Notes: a model not told the origin generated them from the letters alone. Positions 34,338 to 43,402 are shown, counted from the stretch's first letter. The stretch is DNA of 64,000 nucleotides from Bog-159 sp963843255 (GCA_963843255.1 CAWJJQ010000003.1:744001-808000), one strand, 5' to 3'. Program-made: numbers and translations.

Positions 34338-34784
34338 ATGTCAACCGCCGTCGAATTATTAGGGTCGGGGAAGGCATGGGCCCTGCCGCCAACTCAGCCT
34401 TTTAATGAGACGGCGTGGCAAGCATGGGTAGCTAAGGGTCGCACCCACGATAAGCGCGGCAGCGCCGCACGCGGGAAGCTAGTAAGGTGGATCCCGATTG
34501 CGGCGCTGGCTGTCACGGTAGCCCTGTGGTCACAGGTGGCGCCGTACGAAACCGCGGTCCGGTTCCTGGTGGCCGCCGCGGCAATCGTGGTGATGTTTCA
34601 AGCCTTTCATGACAGGCATTACGCCATTGCGGCCCTCTTCGCGGCGATGGCGCTGCTCTACAACCCGGTAGTGCCGGTGTTTAGTTTTACGGGCGGCGGG
34701 TGGCGGGTCTTGGTCATCGCCAGCGTCGTTCCATTCGTCGCCTCACTTGCCTGGCGCAATTCCGGTAGGCAACACAATGGCTGA
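34338..34784 (+). CDS. Membrane protein of unknown function
   Basis: 148 residues, AAGGAG before the ATG. A polar N-terminal region with WQAWVAKGR is followed by four hydrophobic segments (about 53-70, 75-90, 95-112, 125-140). The overall layout resembles the DUF6804-type small membrane proteins, but that is not certain. Its stop overlaps the next gene. Confidence 0.6.
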   Translation: MSTAVELLGSGKAWALPPTQPFNETAWQAWVAKGRTHDKRGSAARGKLVRWIPIAALAVTVALWSQVAPYETAVRFLVAAAAIVVMFQAFHDRHYAIAALFAAMALLYNPVVPVFSFTGGGWRVLVIASVVPFVASLAWRNSGRQHNG

Positions 34785-35469
34785 TTGCGCAAGGACCCTG
34801 TCGAGATGGGCGCTAGCGTCATTAGTGTTCGGCGCGGCGGCGGGCAGTACATTTGCCCAGGATCTTTCCAGGTACCGGAATTTCCAGCTCGGATCGGACC
34901 TGGCGGCCGTGGCCAAACAGGCGGGGGTGGACCCGTCCCAAGCGACGGTAATCCATTCTCGTCCGGCGCTCATTCAGGAGCTTGAGTGGCTTCCCCGGCT
35001 TCTCGGTTCGGCTTCTCAAACCGAAGCGGTAAAGCAAGCGGTCTTCACCTTCTACAACGGCGCACTGTTTCAGGTGGCGGTCGACTATGACCGTTACCAG
35101 ATCGCAGGGCTGACCGCCGCCGACATGATCGACGCGATCTCGGCAAATTACGGAATTGCGGCCAAGCCTACCAGCGCGGCCGATGTCCCGCCCACCCTGT
35201 ACGGCGATCAACAAGAGGTTCTGGCGGAGTGGCAGGATGCGGAGTACCGTTTCGACCTCATTCGCGGCTCGTATGGACCCAGCTTCAGGTTGGTGGGTGT
35301 TTCGAAAAAGTTAGAGGCGCCTTTTCGAGCGGCCACCGTTGAAGCGGTCCGGCTCGACGAAAAAGAAGCGCCCCGAAGAGAGGCTGAGCGCGTAGCCAAA
35401 GCGAGCGAAGCAGAGAAAACCACGCTTGAGCAGGACCGCCTGCTGAACAAGCCGAAGTTTCGGCCATAG
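34777..35469 (+). CDS. Secreted protein of unknown function
   Basis: 230 residues from ATG 34777, which overlaps the previous stop by 8 bases and gives a signal peptide (LASLVFGAAAGSTFAQ). The mature part begins LSRYRNFQLGSDLAAVAKQAG, a pattern common in acidobacterial periplasmic proteins, and ends in a charged coiled coil (EAPRREAERVAKASEAEK). No enzymatic motif seen. Confidence 0.6.
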   Translation: MADCARTLSRWALASLVFGAAAGSTFAQDLSRYRNFQLGSDLAAVAKQAGVDPSQATVIHSRPALIQELEWLPRLLGSASQTEAVKQAVFTFYNGALFQVAVDYDRYQIAGLTAADMIDAISANYGIAAKPTSAADVPPTLYGDQQEVLAEWQDAEYRFDLIRGSYGPSFRLVGVSKKLEAPFRAATVEAVRLDEKEAPRREAERVAKASEAEKTTLEQDRLLNKPKFRP

Positions 35470-35503
35470 CGCGCCCGAAAGATAACGAAAGAGCGACAAA
35501 AAT

Positions 35504-35701
35504 ATGATGAGTACAAGCACTATTGGTCTGGCATTCCACGAAGGCGACAAAGTTGTGCTGGCCACTGGCACATACCAGGGCACCTCTGGTACTTTTCTCC
35601 GGCTGCGGGAAGACACCGCCTGGGCGGACATCACCGAGCGAAACGGCAATATCCGCAGCCACCCGGTAGCGTGGCTGGCGCACGAACCGCCTGTTGCCTG
35701 A
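35504..35701 (+). CDS. Small KOW-like protein
   Basis: 65 residues. The core FHEGDKVVLATGTYQGTSGTFLRLREDTAWADI has the beta-barrel pattern of KOW/SH3-like motifs (KV-L--G-Y-G--G), ending in SHPVAWLAH. It may bind nucleic acid or protein. The gene is short but shows good protein character and fits the operon spacing. Confidence 0.55.
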   Translation: MMSTSTIGLAFHEGDKVVLATGTYQGTSGTFLRLREDTAWADITERNGNIRSHPVAWLAHEPPVA

Positions 35702-35709
35702 GGCACACC

Positions 35710-36111
35710 ATGACAGACACACTTACCGCGGGAAGCATCCTGATTGAAAAGCACGCCCATCTGCCGGACGCTATGCGGCTCCAGAGCGAGCCCGATTCAA
35801 GCGGATGGGTACCGCTCAATGGCACCCGGCCTACCTTCGAAAAGGAGGTTCAGGAAGCCGGATGGACCTTTTTCTTCATGGCCGGGGAGATCAGGGCCAC
35901 GGTCTTCGGCTTTGACCAACAGAAAACCTTACGCACTGCGTTGCAGCGGCTCATGACCACCGTGAAGTCCCACAACTGCAACAGCATCGAGATTACACAG
36001 GTGACCGCTAAATCGTTTCTCAAGGTGCCTTACGTGAGCGTCGCCGCGCATGCCCGGCATCTGCAGAAGGGCTCGACCTTCACTGCGCCAAGCGCCACAA
36101 GCTCAATCTAA
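35710..36111 (+). CDS. Conserved protein of unknown function
   Basis: 133 residues from ATG 35710, 8 bases after the previous stop. Alpha/beta pattern: GWVPLNGTRPTFEKEVQEAGWTFFFMAGEIRATVFGF then a helix QQKTLRTALQRLM and the strand SIEITQVTAKSFLKVPYVSV. This type of protein recurs beside groES in some Acidobacteria and Proteobacteria, but its role is not known. Confidence 0.6.
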   Translation: MTDTLTAGSILIEKHAHLPDAMRLQSEPDSSGWVPLNGTRPTFEKEVQEAGWTFFFMAGEIRATVFGFDQQKTLRTALQRLMTTVKSHNCNSIEITQVTAKSFLKVPYVSVAAHARHLQKGSTFTAPSATSSI

Positions 36112-36119
36112 CTGGAGAC

Positions 36120-36446
36120 ATGAAAATCATGAACATTCGACCTTTGTACGACCGCATCGTGGTAAAGCGGATCGAAGAACAGGAAACCACGCACAGGGGC
36201 ATCATCATCCCGGATTCGGCTAAAGAAAAGCCGCAGGAGGGTGAAGTGATGGCCATTGGAAAGGGTAAGCGGCTGGACGACGGCACCATGGTCGCCCTGG
36301 ATGTCAAAGCCGGCGACCGCATCCTGTTCGGCAAGTATTCCGGCAGCGAAATCAAACTGGACGGCGTTGAGTACATCATCATGCGTGAGGACGATGTGCT
36401 CGGAGTTCTGGATGCGGCCCCTAAGGCGCTCTTGAAAGCCAGCTAA
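36120..36446 (+). CDS. groES: Co-chaperonin GroES
   Basis: 108 residues. GroES signatures are IRPLYDRIVVKRIEEQ, the mobile loop with GIIIPDSAKEKPQEG and the end YIIMREDDVLGVLD. It caps the GroEL cavity in ATP-driven folding. The ATG at 36120 has GGAG 4 bases upstream; another ATG lies at 36129. No CIRCE inverted repeat is visible before it, and the gap to the previous gene is 8 bases, so it is probably transcribed from upstream. Confidence 0.97.
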   Translation: MKIMNIRPLYDRIVVKRIEEQETTHRGIIIPDSAKEKPQEGEVMAIGKGKRLDDGTMVALDVKAGDRILFGKYSGSEIKLDGVEYIIMREDDVLGVLDAAPKALLKAS

Positions 36447-36474
36447 CGAAACGGAGCGATAAGGAAACCATACT

Positions 36475-38061
36475 ATGGCAAAACAGATTATTTATAGCGA
36501 TCATTCCCGGCAGGCAATCCTGCGAGGCGTTAACCAGCTCGCCGACGCAGTGAAAGTGACCCTCGGCCCCAAGGGGCGGAACGTGGTGCTCGAGAAGAAA
36601 TTCGGCGGCCCCACCATTACCAAAGACGGTGTGACGGTCGCGAAAGAGATTGACTTGGTGGACCCGCTCGAAAACATGGGCGCCCGGATGGTGCGCGAAG
36701 TGGCGTCGAAAACCTCCGACGTGGCCGGCGACGGCACCACCACAGCCACGATTTTGGCCCAGGCAATCTATCGCGAGGGCGTTAAAGCGGTTACGGCAGG
36801 CGCGAATCCCATGGCCGTGAAACGCGGCATCGATAAAGCGGTGGAAGTAGCCATCGCAGAAGTACAGAAACTATCCAAGCCGGTCTCCGGCGATATGATC
36901 GCGCAGGTGGGCAGCATCTCCGCGAACATGGACACCACCATCGGCAACATCATCGCCGAGGCGATGCAGAAAGTTGGCAAGGACGGCGTGATCGCGGTCG
37001 AGGAATCCAAGACCATGACCACCGAATTGCAGACCGTCGAAGGAATGCAATTCGATCGCGGCTATCTTTCGCCCTACTTCGTAACCGACGCCCAGCGCAT
37101 GGAATGCGCTTTCGAGGACCCCTACATCCTCATTCACGACAAAAAGATCAGCAACATGAAGGACCTCATACCGCTCCTCGAGCAGGTTGTGCGCGTGGGC
37201 AAGCCGCTGGTGTTGATCGCCGAAGATGTGGAAGGCGAAGCTTTAGCCACACTCGTGGTCAACAAGCTACGCGGCACGCTCAACGCCTGCGCCGTGAAGG
37301 CTCCCGGTTTCGGCGACCGCCGTAAGGCCATGCTGGAAGACATTTCGATCCTGACCGGCGGAACGGCCATTATGGAAGAAACCGGTACTAGGCTGGACGG
37401 CGTCAAGCTGGAAAATCTCGGTCGCGCCAAGCGGGTCACGGTGGACAAGGACACCACCACCATCATCGACGGCGCCGGATCTCAGAAGAACATCGAAGGC
37501 CGCATCAAGCAACTGCGCGCGCAGGTGGAAGAGACTACCTCTGATTACGATCGCGAGAAACTGCAGGAGCGTCTGGCCAAACTGGCGGGCGGGGTGGCGA
37601 TCATCAAAGTCGGCGCCGCAACCGAGACTGAGATGAAGGAGAAAAAGGCCCGCGTGGAGGATGCGTTGCATGCCACGCGCGCGGCGGTAGAGGAAGGCAT
37701 CGTGCCCGGCGGAGGCGTCGCGCTGCTGCGCGCCGCGGCGGCGCTCGAGAACCTGAAGCTCGAAGGCGACGAGCAGTTCGGTGTCACCATTGTGCGCCGC
37801 GCTTGCGAAGAGCCGGTGCGCCAGATCGTACTGAATTGCGGGACTGAGGGCGCTATCGTGGTTGGGACGATCAGAGATCACAAGAACCCGAACTTCGGCT
37901 TCAATGCTTCCACGGAACAGTACGAAGACCTGGTGATCGCAGGCGTGATCGATCCCACTAAAGTGACTCGGACGACCCTCCAAAACGCTGCTTCCATAGC
38001 TTCACTCATGCTGACTACGGAAGCGATGGTCTGCGACCTGGTGGAGGAACCGGAAACCTAG
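36475..38061 (+). CDS. groEL: Chaperonin GroEL
   Basis: 528 residues, near usual length. ATP-site motifs VTLGPKGRNVVLEKKFGGP, GDGTTTAT and the Asp-containing GGVAIIKVGAATETEMKEKK are intact. The C-terminus ends DLVEEPET without the Gly-Gly-Met tail found in many housekeeping GroELs, which suggests a secondary or specialised copy. It lies at the end of an envelope-protein operon rather than in a simple heat-shock operon. Confidence 0.97.
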   Translation: MAKQIIYSDHSRQAILRGVNQLADAVKVTLGPKGRNVVLEKKFGGPTITKDGVTVAKEIDLVDPLENMGARMVREVASKTSDVAGDGTTTATILAQAIYREGVKAVTAGANPMAVKRGIDKAVEVAIAEVQKLSKPVSGDMIAQVGSISANMDTTIGNIIAEAMQKVGKDGVIAVEESKTMTTELQTVEGMQFDRGYLSPYFVTDAQRMECAFEDPYILIHDKKISNMKDLIPLLEQVVRVGKPLVLIAEDVEGEALATLVVNKLRGTLNACAVKAPGFGDRRKAMLEDISILTGGTAIMEETGTRLDGVKLENLGRAKRVTVDKDTTTIIDGAGSQKNIEGRIKQLRAQVEETTSDYDREKLQERLAKLAGGVAIIKVGAATETEMKEKKARVEDALHATRAAVEEGIVPGGGVALLRAAAALENLKLEGDEQFGVTIVRRACEEPVRQIVLNCGTEGAIVVGTIRDHKNPNFGFNASTEQYEDLVIAGVIDPTKVTRTTLQNAASIASLMLTTEAMVCDLVEEPET

Positions 38062-38069
38062 GCCCACCG

Positions 38070-38297
38070 ATGAACAAAAGACTGCTTAAGCGGCACAAGC
38101 GCCAGGTCTCGCGGGCGAAGGAGCATGTGAAACTATCCCAGCCTGATGTGCGAACGCCGGAACAGGTGAGGGCGGCTCGGGAGGCGAGCCGTCCCGCGGG
38201 CGGGTGGCGCAGCGCTGGCCACGCACTCTACGAGACGCCGCCCGTCCAAGAACACGCGGAACCTGCCGCGGACAGTACGGCGAAGGGTGAGGAGTAG
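38070..38297 (+). CDS. Small basic protein, unknown function
   Basis: 75 residues, 8 bases after groEL. The first 30 residues are very basic (RLLKRHKRQVSRAKEHVK), the rest disordered with Pro, Glu and Ala. It could bind nucleic acid. No family recognised. Confidence 0.5.
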   Translation: MNKRLLKRHKRQVSRAKEHVKLSQPDVRTPEQVRAAREASRPAGGWRSAGHALYETPPVQEHAEPAADSTAKGEE

Positions 38298-38300
38298 ATT

Positions 38301-38492
38301 ATGATACGAGCGACCGTGGCGCTGTTTTCGAAATCATGCCCATATTGTAAATCGATCGAATTTCGCACTGTGGGCACGCGAAATGGCCTGGAGAGGGCGC
38401 TGCAAGGGATACTGCAGCCCTGCCGGTGCTCCCTCTGCGGCCACCACTTTTTTCTCTTCCGATGGCAAGCTCCCCTGGAGGGCACCGCGTAG
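38301..38492 (+). CDS. Small zinc-ribbon protein
   Basis: 63 residues with GGAGTAG before the ATG. Two Cys pairs are visible, CPYC near the start and CRCSLCGHHFF near residue 43, giving a probable zinc ribbon. Last gene of the run. The following gap (38493-38735) holds no convincing gene. Confidence 0.55.
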   Translation: MIRATVALFSKSCPYCKSIEFRTVGTRNGLERALQGILQPCRCSLCGHHFFLFRWQAPLEGTA

Positions 38493-38735
38493 ATTCGTAT
38501 TTCGTGAAGGGCGCATCTGAAGCCGAGCCGGCGCGCTGGGCTATTTGCTGGGGAACCGGTGATGAACCTGTAGGATTGATGGGAACAGGCAACCACACTT
38601 CTGGCTACCCGACCCCGCGATGTGACCGGACCGCTTGGCGGAGTCTAACGCAATTAATCGACTCGGATCCGACAAGGGCAAAGCCTGGACAATCTCAGCA
38701 TGGGGCGCCGGCCCAAGGCGACGGTCGTTCACCGT

Positions 38736-39488
38736 TCATGCGCGTTTCAAAATCGCCATTTCGGCGGAGTGCCCACCCGCGGCAGCATACTGCGCCCTTC
38801 TCACTTTGGGCTCGTGCGTGGGGGTCTGGCGCAGCCATTCGTTCAATGCATCCCGGAACAGAACGATTCCCTGGCGTGAATACCGCAGGTAGCCTTGCTT
38901 CCGGAACACGTTCATGCAGAGCGTGACGACTTCCCGCGATGTGCCCACATACCGGCCGAGCAATTCGTGTGTAAAAGGCGGCAATCGGTAGGATCCGTCC
39001 GATTCAGGTGCGCCGGCCTTCTGGGAAAAACCGATCAGGCTTCGAGCCAGCCGGCGGTCGGCGGTGTCTGTCGAAAAACTCTCAATACGGCACCCATATT
39101 CGAGGGAGCGCTGCACTACAATCTGCAATAACGCCGTCGCCAGCCTCGGCCGCGACTGGACGATGTTGTCGATCTCCGTTGCCGTCCACGACATTACTCT
39201 GGTATCGTTCAAGGCGGCCGCCTGCTCAGGCGTGTGCGCCAGACCTAACAGCGCAGATTCGCCGAAGAAATCATCGGTCTGACAAATGGCTACGATTGTC
39301 TGGCGGCCATCAGGGGCCAGGCGGGCAACTGTGACCCTGCCATCGATCACCAGATAGATGTTGGCGGACGGTTCGCCCTGCTGATAGATGAACTGGCCCT
39401 TCTTATGTTGCACGATACGCGAACATGGCAGATGGGCTAGCGGGTCTTCCAAATGATTCTGAGCTGCAATTGCCTGACTGGTTGCCAT
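38736..39488 (-). CDS. Crp/Fnr-family transcription regulator
   Basis: 250 residues from ATG 39488. The cyclic-nucleotide-binding-like barrel reads KKGQFIYQQGEPSANIYLVIDGRVTVARL, and FFGESALLG. The winged HTH reads LLGRYVGTSREVVTLCMNVFRKQGYLRY. No Cys cluster for iron-sulfur sensing is seen, so the ligand is unknown. A sigma-54-like site lies upstream. Confidence 0.9.
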   Translation of the reverse strand: MATSQAIAAQNHLEDPLAHLPCSRIVQHKKGQFIYQQGEPSANIYLVIDGRVTVARLAPDGRQTIVAICQTDDFFGESALLGLAHTPEQAAALNDTRVMSWTATEIDNIVQSRPRLATALLQIVVQRSLEYGCRIESFSTDTADRRLARSLIGFSQKAGAPESDGSYRLPPFTHELLGRYVGTSREVVTLCMNVFRKQGYLRYSRQGIVLFRDALNEWLRQTPTHEPKVRRAQYAAAGGHSAEMAILKRA

Positions 39489-39534
39489 AAACTTCGCCCC
39501 AACTGGGACATCCTTTCCGATCGGGCTACCAAAT

Positions 39535-39551
39535 AGCAGCTTTGGGACCAA
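39535..39551 (-). promoter_or_regulatory. Sigma-54-like promoter for Crp/Fnr gene
   Basis: The minus strand reads TTGGTCCCAAAGCTGCT: TTGG at -24, TGCT at -12. The predicted start is near 39524, 36 bases before the ATG. Gap 39489-39690 otherwise shows nothing. Confidence 0.5.
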
Positions 39552-39690
39552 AGTGCCTTGATGTCTGGCGGGTGCTGTGCACTAGCGGAAAGGTATAGTC
39601 ATCAGCGGCCCGGGCAACTCATTCCGGCCGCCTATTCCACCAGACCGATCCGGTGAACAGTGCGATTCCGAGACGGTGTGTACCCGGCTC

Positions 39691-40116
39691 CTAAGATGTC
39701 GGTGCAAAATGGTCCGCACCTCGATCGGGAACAGTGGTGCTCAGAACGTCGGTTACTCCGGCGAGCAGCGCGGTCGGCAGGAATGGCTTTCGGAGGAAGT
39801 GCCAGCCATGATTCAACACCAGCATCGCGCCATTGGCGTAACCGGAGATTAACATTACGTGCATTTCCGGGCGCCGCTTCTTCAATACGTTCGCCAGGTC
39901 CGGTCCGCACATATCCGGCATCGTGACATCTGATATCAGCAAATGGATGGTTCGTTGGAACTGGGCTTCCTGGCGCATTGCTTCGGTGCCGGAACTGGCT
40001 GCCAGCACTTCGAAGCCTGCGTCCTCAAGAATCATCCGAACCAGTTTGAGAATATATGCGTCGTCTTCGACAAGAAGAACGGTCTCCAGGTTCTCCCTGT
40101 TGCGCGGTACGGCCAT
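39691..40116 (-). CDS. Single-domain response regulator
   Basis: 141 residues from ATG 40116. The receiver domain has the acidic pocket (LLVEDDAYILKLV), the phospho-Asp in LLISDVTMPDMCG and the Lys in LRKPF. There is no output domain, so it probably works by protein interaction, perhaps with one of the nearby kinases or the RsbW-like ATPase. Confidence 0.85.
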   Translation of the reverse strand: MAVPRNRENLETVLLVEDDAYILKLVRMILEDAGFEVLAASSGTEAMRQEAQFQRTIHLLISDVTMPDMCGPDLANVLKKRRPEMHVMLISGYANGAMLVLNHGWHFLRKPFLPTALLAGVTDVLSTTVPDRGADHFAPTS

Positions 40117-40128
40117 AATGCTGGCGAC

Positions 40129-40145
40129 TGCACGAGCCGGACCAA
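40129..40145 (-). promoter_or_regulatory. Sigma-54-like promoter for response regulator
   Basis: The minus strand reads TTGGTCCGGCTCGTGCA and shares its last 12 bases with the site at 50356. The predicted start, near 40118, is 2 bases from the ATG, so the mRNA would be nearly leaderless. Confidence 0.45.
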
Positions 40146-40651
40146 ACCGGGATCGCCACAAAAGCAGCTTTGGCGCGGGTGGAAAAGCAGACGCGTCGTT
40201 CGTTTCTAAGCCGTCACAACAGCGATGACCTGCAACTCTGGCATGTCCGCGTGCACGTTCTGCACGTAGATCCGGAAGAATCGCTGAGAGACGGCAGACC
40301 GTTGAGCTTAGTGTTTCTACGGTGACAGCCGTAGGTTATTGGTTCGGCCTTTGCCGTGGCTTTGGGACACCCGGAGGAACCTGAAAAACTTCGTGGTGAC
40401 GAACGCTTTGCGATGCTGCTGGCTTTACTGCTGCTCTCGACCAAAAACGAGGTTCCGGAAGTGCCCCTCCTGGCACGAAAGTTACCGGCTTGCTGTGTCT
40501 CGGGCCACTGCGCCGGAGGTCGAGCAAGGGCTAGCTGCAACTCCTCGGGCGAGAACGCTGCACAACACAAGCAGGGTAGGCGCGCGAGCGCTGTTCGCGC
40601 GCCCGCCGCCGCCTCTCGAGCCGATCCAACAGGGCCGGATCCGAGGGAACG
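40146..40651. other. Gap without a recognisable gene
   Basis: About 500 bases. Open frames exist on both strands but are Ser/Arg/Pro-rich, lack ribosome sites and match no family I know. It may hold the remnant of a gene or a leader; nothing can be supported. Confidence 0.5.
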
Positions 40652-41572
40652 TCAATCAAGGTACTTGACCAGAATAACCTCGTTGCCTTTTTGGTTATAG
40701 ATAACTTCGTCGGCAAGCTTCTGTGCGATCAGCATCCCGAAGCCGCCTGCACGCATTCCCGCCATCTTCCGGATCTCGACGTGTTCGATGGGACACTCAG
40801 CGGAGTTACCAACCGCGGCGTGCCCGAGCGCGGAGCGGGAGAACCCGGCTCCAGGATCTTCCATGTGATAGACCAGCGAGCGCTGGCTGCGAACGCGCGA
40901 GACGCGGACCCATTCGTTAGGATCGAGCTTGCCGCCATGCTCTATGGCGTTGAGGAGCATTTCGCGAAACGCCATGGCCACGTGGCTGCGTTCCTCCGGA
41001 GCGAGGTCGTTCTTCAGCTCTTCCAAAAAATGCTGCAGGCGTTCGGCTGTCGGAATGTTACAGCGGATTCTAAGAGTGAGGAACTCGGGATCGGCTGACA
41101 GAACCCGGATCTCATCATCTCCTCCCCTTTCCGTGACCGCGCTGTGGATCATATCCCGGACTGCGGCAGGATCAAATGGCCTGCTGAAATAGCTGAACGC
41201 GTGCTGCTTCATCGCCTCGATCACATCGGCGTTGCTTGGGATAGAGTCGATGACAATGACTTTTACTCCCTGTTGGGCTTCGCGAATGACTGCCACTAAT
41301 TCGCTGGCGGCGCAAACATCGGGATGTTGTTCGGCAATTACCAGTTGATAGTGCCGCCGGCGCAGGCTATTCAGCGCGAGCGCGAGACTGGATGTCTGCA
41401 CCACCATCCATTCGAGACCGTCCGGCTGGCTCGCAAATAGAGGCGGCAAATCCGGCGCGGCGCCAATCAGAAGGGCCAGGTAAGGCTCTCCCATTGGAAG
41501 TTCGTTTAGGATACGCGGTTCCTTGGCCGAGGCAGATAGCAAACTCACGAGGTGCCCCTCAGTCAATTCCAT
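40652..41572 (-). CDS. Degenerate receiver plus RsbW-like ATPase
   Basis: 306 residues. Residues 30-145 have receiver-like folding, but the phospho-acceptor position reads VIAEQHPD, so the usual Asp is missing. Residues 165-306 are an anti-sigma-type HATPase: AMAFREMLLNAIEHGGKLD (N box), MEDPGAGFS (G1) and GGFGMLIAQKLAD (G2). Such proteins bind sigma factors or anti-anti-sigma proteins. The RsbU-type phosphatase at 46587 could act in the same partner-switch. Confidence 0.8.
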   Translation of the reverse strand: MELTEGHLVSLLSASAKEPRILNELPMGEPYLALLIGAAPDLPPLFASQPDGLEWMVVQTSSLALALNSLRRRHYQLVIAEQHPDVCAASELVAVIREAQQGVKVIVIDSIPSNADVIEAMKQHAFSYFSRPFDPAAVRDMIHSAVTERGGDDEIRVLSADPEFLTLRIRCNIPTAERLQHFLEELKNDLAPEERSHVAMAFREMLLNAIEHGGKLDPNEWVRVSRVRSQRSLVYHMEDPGAGFSRSALGHAAVGNSAECPIEHVEIRKMAGMRAGGFGMLIAQKLADEVIYNQKGNEVILVKYLD

Positions 41573-41639
41573 CGTGCTGCCTGCTAATGCAGGTGGATGG
41601 CCGCAAGCCGGAGGGCGAAATTCGCGGTGGCCGGGTCGC

Positions 41640-41656
41640 GTGGGCCTTTATCTGCT
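41640..41656 (+). promoter_or_regulatory. Weak sigma-54-like promoter
   Basis: GTGGGCCTTTATCTGCT: TGG at -24, TGCT at -12. The predicted start near 41667 is 45 bases before the membrane protein gene. Confidence 0.35.
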
Positions 41657-41711
41657 TAGGGACAACGCGCCGGATTGTGTTGCCCGGCGAGAGAACGGCT
41701 AGAGACTGATT

Positions 41712-41987
41712 ATGCCTTGCTTCCTCCTGCTCGTCGTCCTGATGTTTCCGCGGGTCGCGCTCGCGTTGATGTGGTTCTTCTCGACCTATCTGCAGCGTGC
41801 CTTCCACGGCGGCCTAGTGCTGCCAGTACTCGGCTTCATCTTTCTGCCGCTTACCACGATCGTATACGCATGGGAACTTAACAGCGGTATGCCCACGGCG
41901 GGAATCAACCTCTTGTGGCTGCTGATTGCGGTGGTCATCGACCTGGGAGGCTTGGGAGGCGGCGTGCACCGCCAATCGCGGCGCTAA
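41712..41987 (+). CDS. Small conserved membrane protein
   Basis: 91 residues with three hydrophobic segments (1-20, 34-52, 66-82). The motif PRVALALMWFFSTYLQRAF, FLPLTTIVYAW, then IDLGGLGGG, recurs in a conserved family of actinobacterial and acidobacterial membrane proteins of unknown function. Convergent with the NtrC-like gene. Confidence 0.65.
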   Translation: MPCFLLLVVLMFPRVALALMWFFSTYLQRAFHGGLVLPVLGFIFLPLTTIVYAWELNSGMPTAGINLLWLLIAVVIDLGGLGGGVHRQSRR

Positions 41988-41995
41988 ACGGGCCC

Positions 41996-43402
41996 TTAGT
42001 CGCCCAGACCTGCCGCTTTCGCGTCTTCGCGCAACGCGGCGATCCGGTTCTGTAATGTGCGCAGGCTGATCCCCAACATCTCGGCCGCCGTTTTGCGATT
42101 GCCGCCGACGTGTTCGAGTGTGAGATTGATGTAGGCCTCTTCGAGCGTCTTTAGTGACTGGCCAGGCCTGGGCATTGCAGAACCTTCGGAACCGGGTGGT
42201 CTACGGGTATACGGACCGGGGCTCGCACCCAGCGCAGGGAAAGGCAGGTCTTTCAGGCGGATCAAACCCTCGCCGGCAAGGATGGTGGCGCGCTCCAGGA
42301 CATTGCGGAGCTCCCGCACGTTACCAGGCCAATCGTAGCGTTGAAAGAGCTCCAGCACGTCGGCGGCCGTGCCGGTAACGCGCGTGCCGTGTTTCTTGTT
42401 CAGATTCTGCAGCATGGCGTCGGCGATCGGCGGGATATCTTCTTTGTGTTCCCGCAGTGGCGGCAGGACGATCTGGAACACGCTCAACCGATAGTAAAGT
42501 TCTTCGCGCAAATGCGTTTCAAGGTCCTGACTGGTAGCGGCAAGTACCCGAACGTCAACTGCGATTTCATGCCTGCCACCCAGCCGCCGCACCCGTAAGT
42601 CTTCGAGCACCCGAAGTAGCTTCGGTTGGGTGGACTGCGGCATCTCGCCGATCTCGTCGAGAAACAACGTGCCCCCGTGAGCCTGCTCAAAACAACCGGC
42701 CGAACGCTCCATGGCGCCCGTAAACGCACCTCTCTCGTGACCGAACAACTCGCTTTCCACCAGACTCTCGGGCAGGGCGGCCGCATTGATCGCGACGAAA
42801 GGCCCGTCACCGCGCGGGCTGCATTTATGAATTTCACGGGCAACCAACTCCTTGCCGGTGCCACTCTCACCCCGGATCAGTACGGACGCCGCAGTGGGCG
42901 CTACCTGCCTGATCTGCGAGAAGATCCGCTGCATCGCCGGAGAAGTTCCGACCAAATCGCCGAGTACGCCGCGAAGGCACAGATCACGCTTCAGTTCGTC
43001 GGCTTTCTGCAGACTTCTGTTGTATTGAATCGCGCGTTCCAGAAGAATCTTGAAGGCGTGCGGCTCTACCGGCTTCTCCAGAAACCAGAATGCCTTAAGG
43101 TCGTGGACGGCGGTCAGGGCCTTCTCCATGCTGCCGAATCCGGTGAGCGCGATTGCCGGAGTGAGGTCGCCGCGTTCCTTGAGGTGGCGCAGCAATTCGA
43201 AGCCGTCCATGCGCGGCATGACCAAATCCGAAACGATCACGTCCGCGAGGAAGGTATTGAGCCGTGCCAGCGCTTCTTGCCCATCGCCCGCGACCTGCAC
43301 TTCATAGTCGCAATCGGAGAGCATGGCGCACAAGGCGATACGCTGCCCCTCGTCATCGTCGACGATGAGAATCCGGCCCGAACCTGCGCGTTGCCGGGGC
43401 AT
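41996..43402 (-). CDS. NtrC-family sigma-54 response regulator
   Basis: 468 residues from ATG 43402. The receiver domain has ILIVDDDEGQR, phospho-Asp in VIVSDLVMPRMDG and Lys in FLEKPV. The AAA+ domain has GESGTGKE, the GAFTGA loop and TLFLDEIGEMP. A Fis-type HTH reads RKTAAEMLGISLRTLQNRI. It activates sigma-54 promoters after phosphorylation. No kinase is directly adjacent; the hybrid kinase at 44454 is nearest. Second candidate to bind the TGACC dyads. Confidence 0.93.
   Translation of the reverse strand: MPRQRAGSGRILIVDDDEGQRIALCAMLSDCDYEVQVAGDGQEALARLNTFLADVIVSDLVMPRMDGFELLRHLKERGDLTPAIALTGFGSMEKALTAVHDLKAFWFLEKPVEPHAFKILLERAIQYNRSLQKADELKRDLCLRGVLGDLVGTSPAMQRIFSQIRQVAPTAASVLIRGESGTGKELVAREIHKCSPRGDGPFVAINAAALPESLVESELFGHERGAFTGAMERSAGCFEQAHGGTLFLDEIGEMPQSTQPKLLRVLEDLRVRRLGGRHEIAVDVRVLAATSQDLETHLREELYYRLSVFQIVLPPLREHKEDIPPIADAMLQNLNKKHGTRVTGTAADVLELFQRYDWPGNVRELRNVLERATILAGEGLIRLKDLPFPALGASPGPYTRRPPGSEGSAMPRPGQSLKTLEEAYINLTLEHVGGNRKTAAEMLGISLRTLQNRIAALREDAKAAGLGD

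Noticed and set aside
36100..36120. CIRCE element before groES
   Set aside because: No TTAGCACTC/GAGTGCTAA pair is present in the gap or just upstream.
40214..40570. 118-codon minus-strand frame in the 40.1-40.65 kb gap
   Set aside because: Ser/Arg/Pro-rich, no ribosome site and no recognisable motif.
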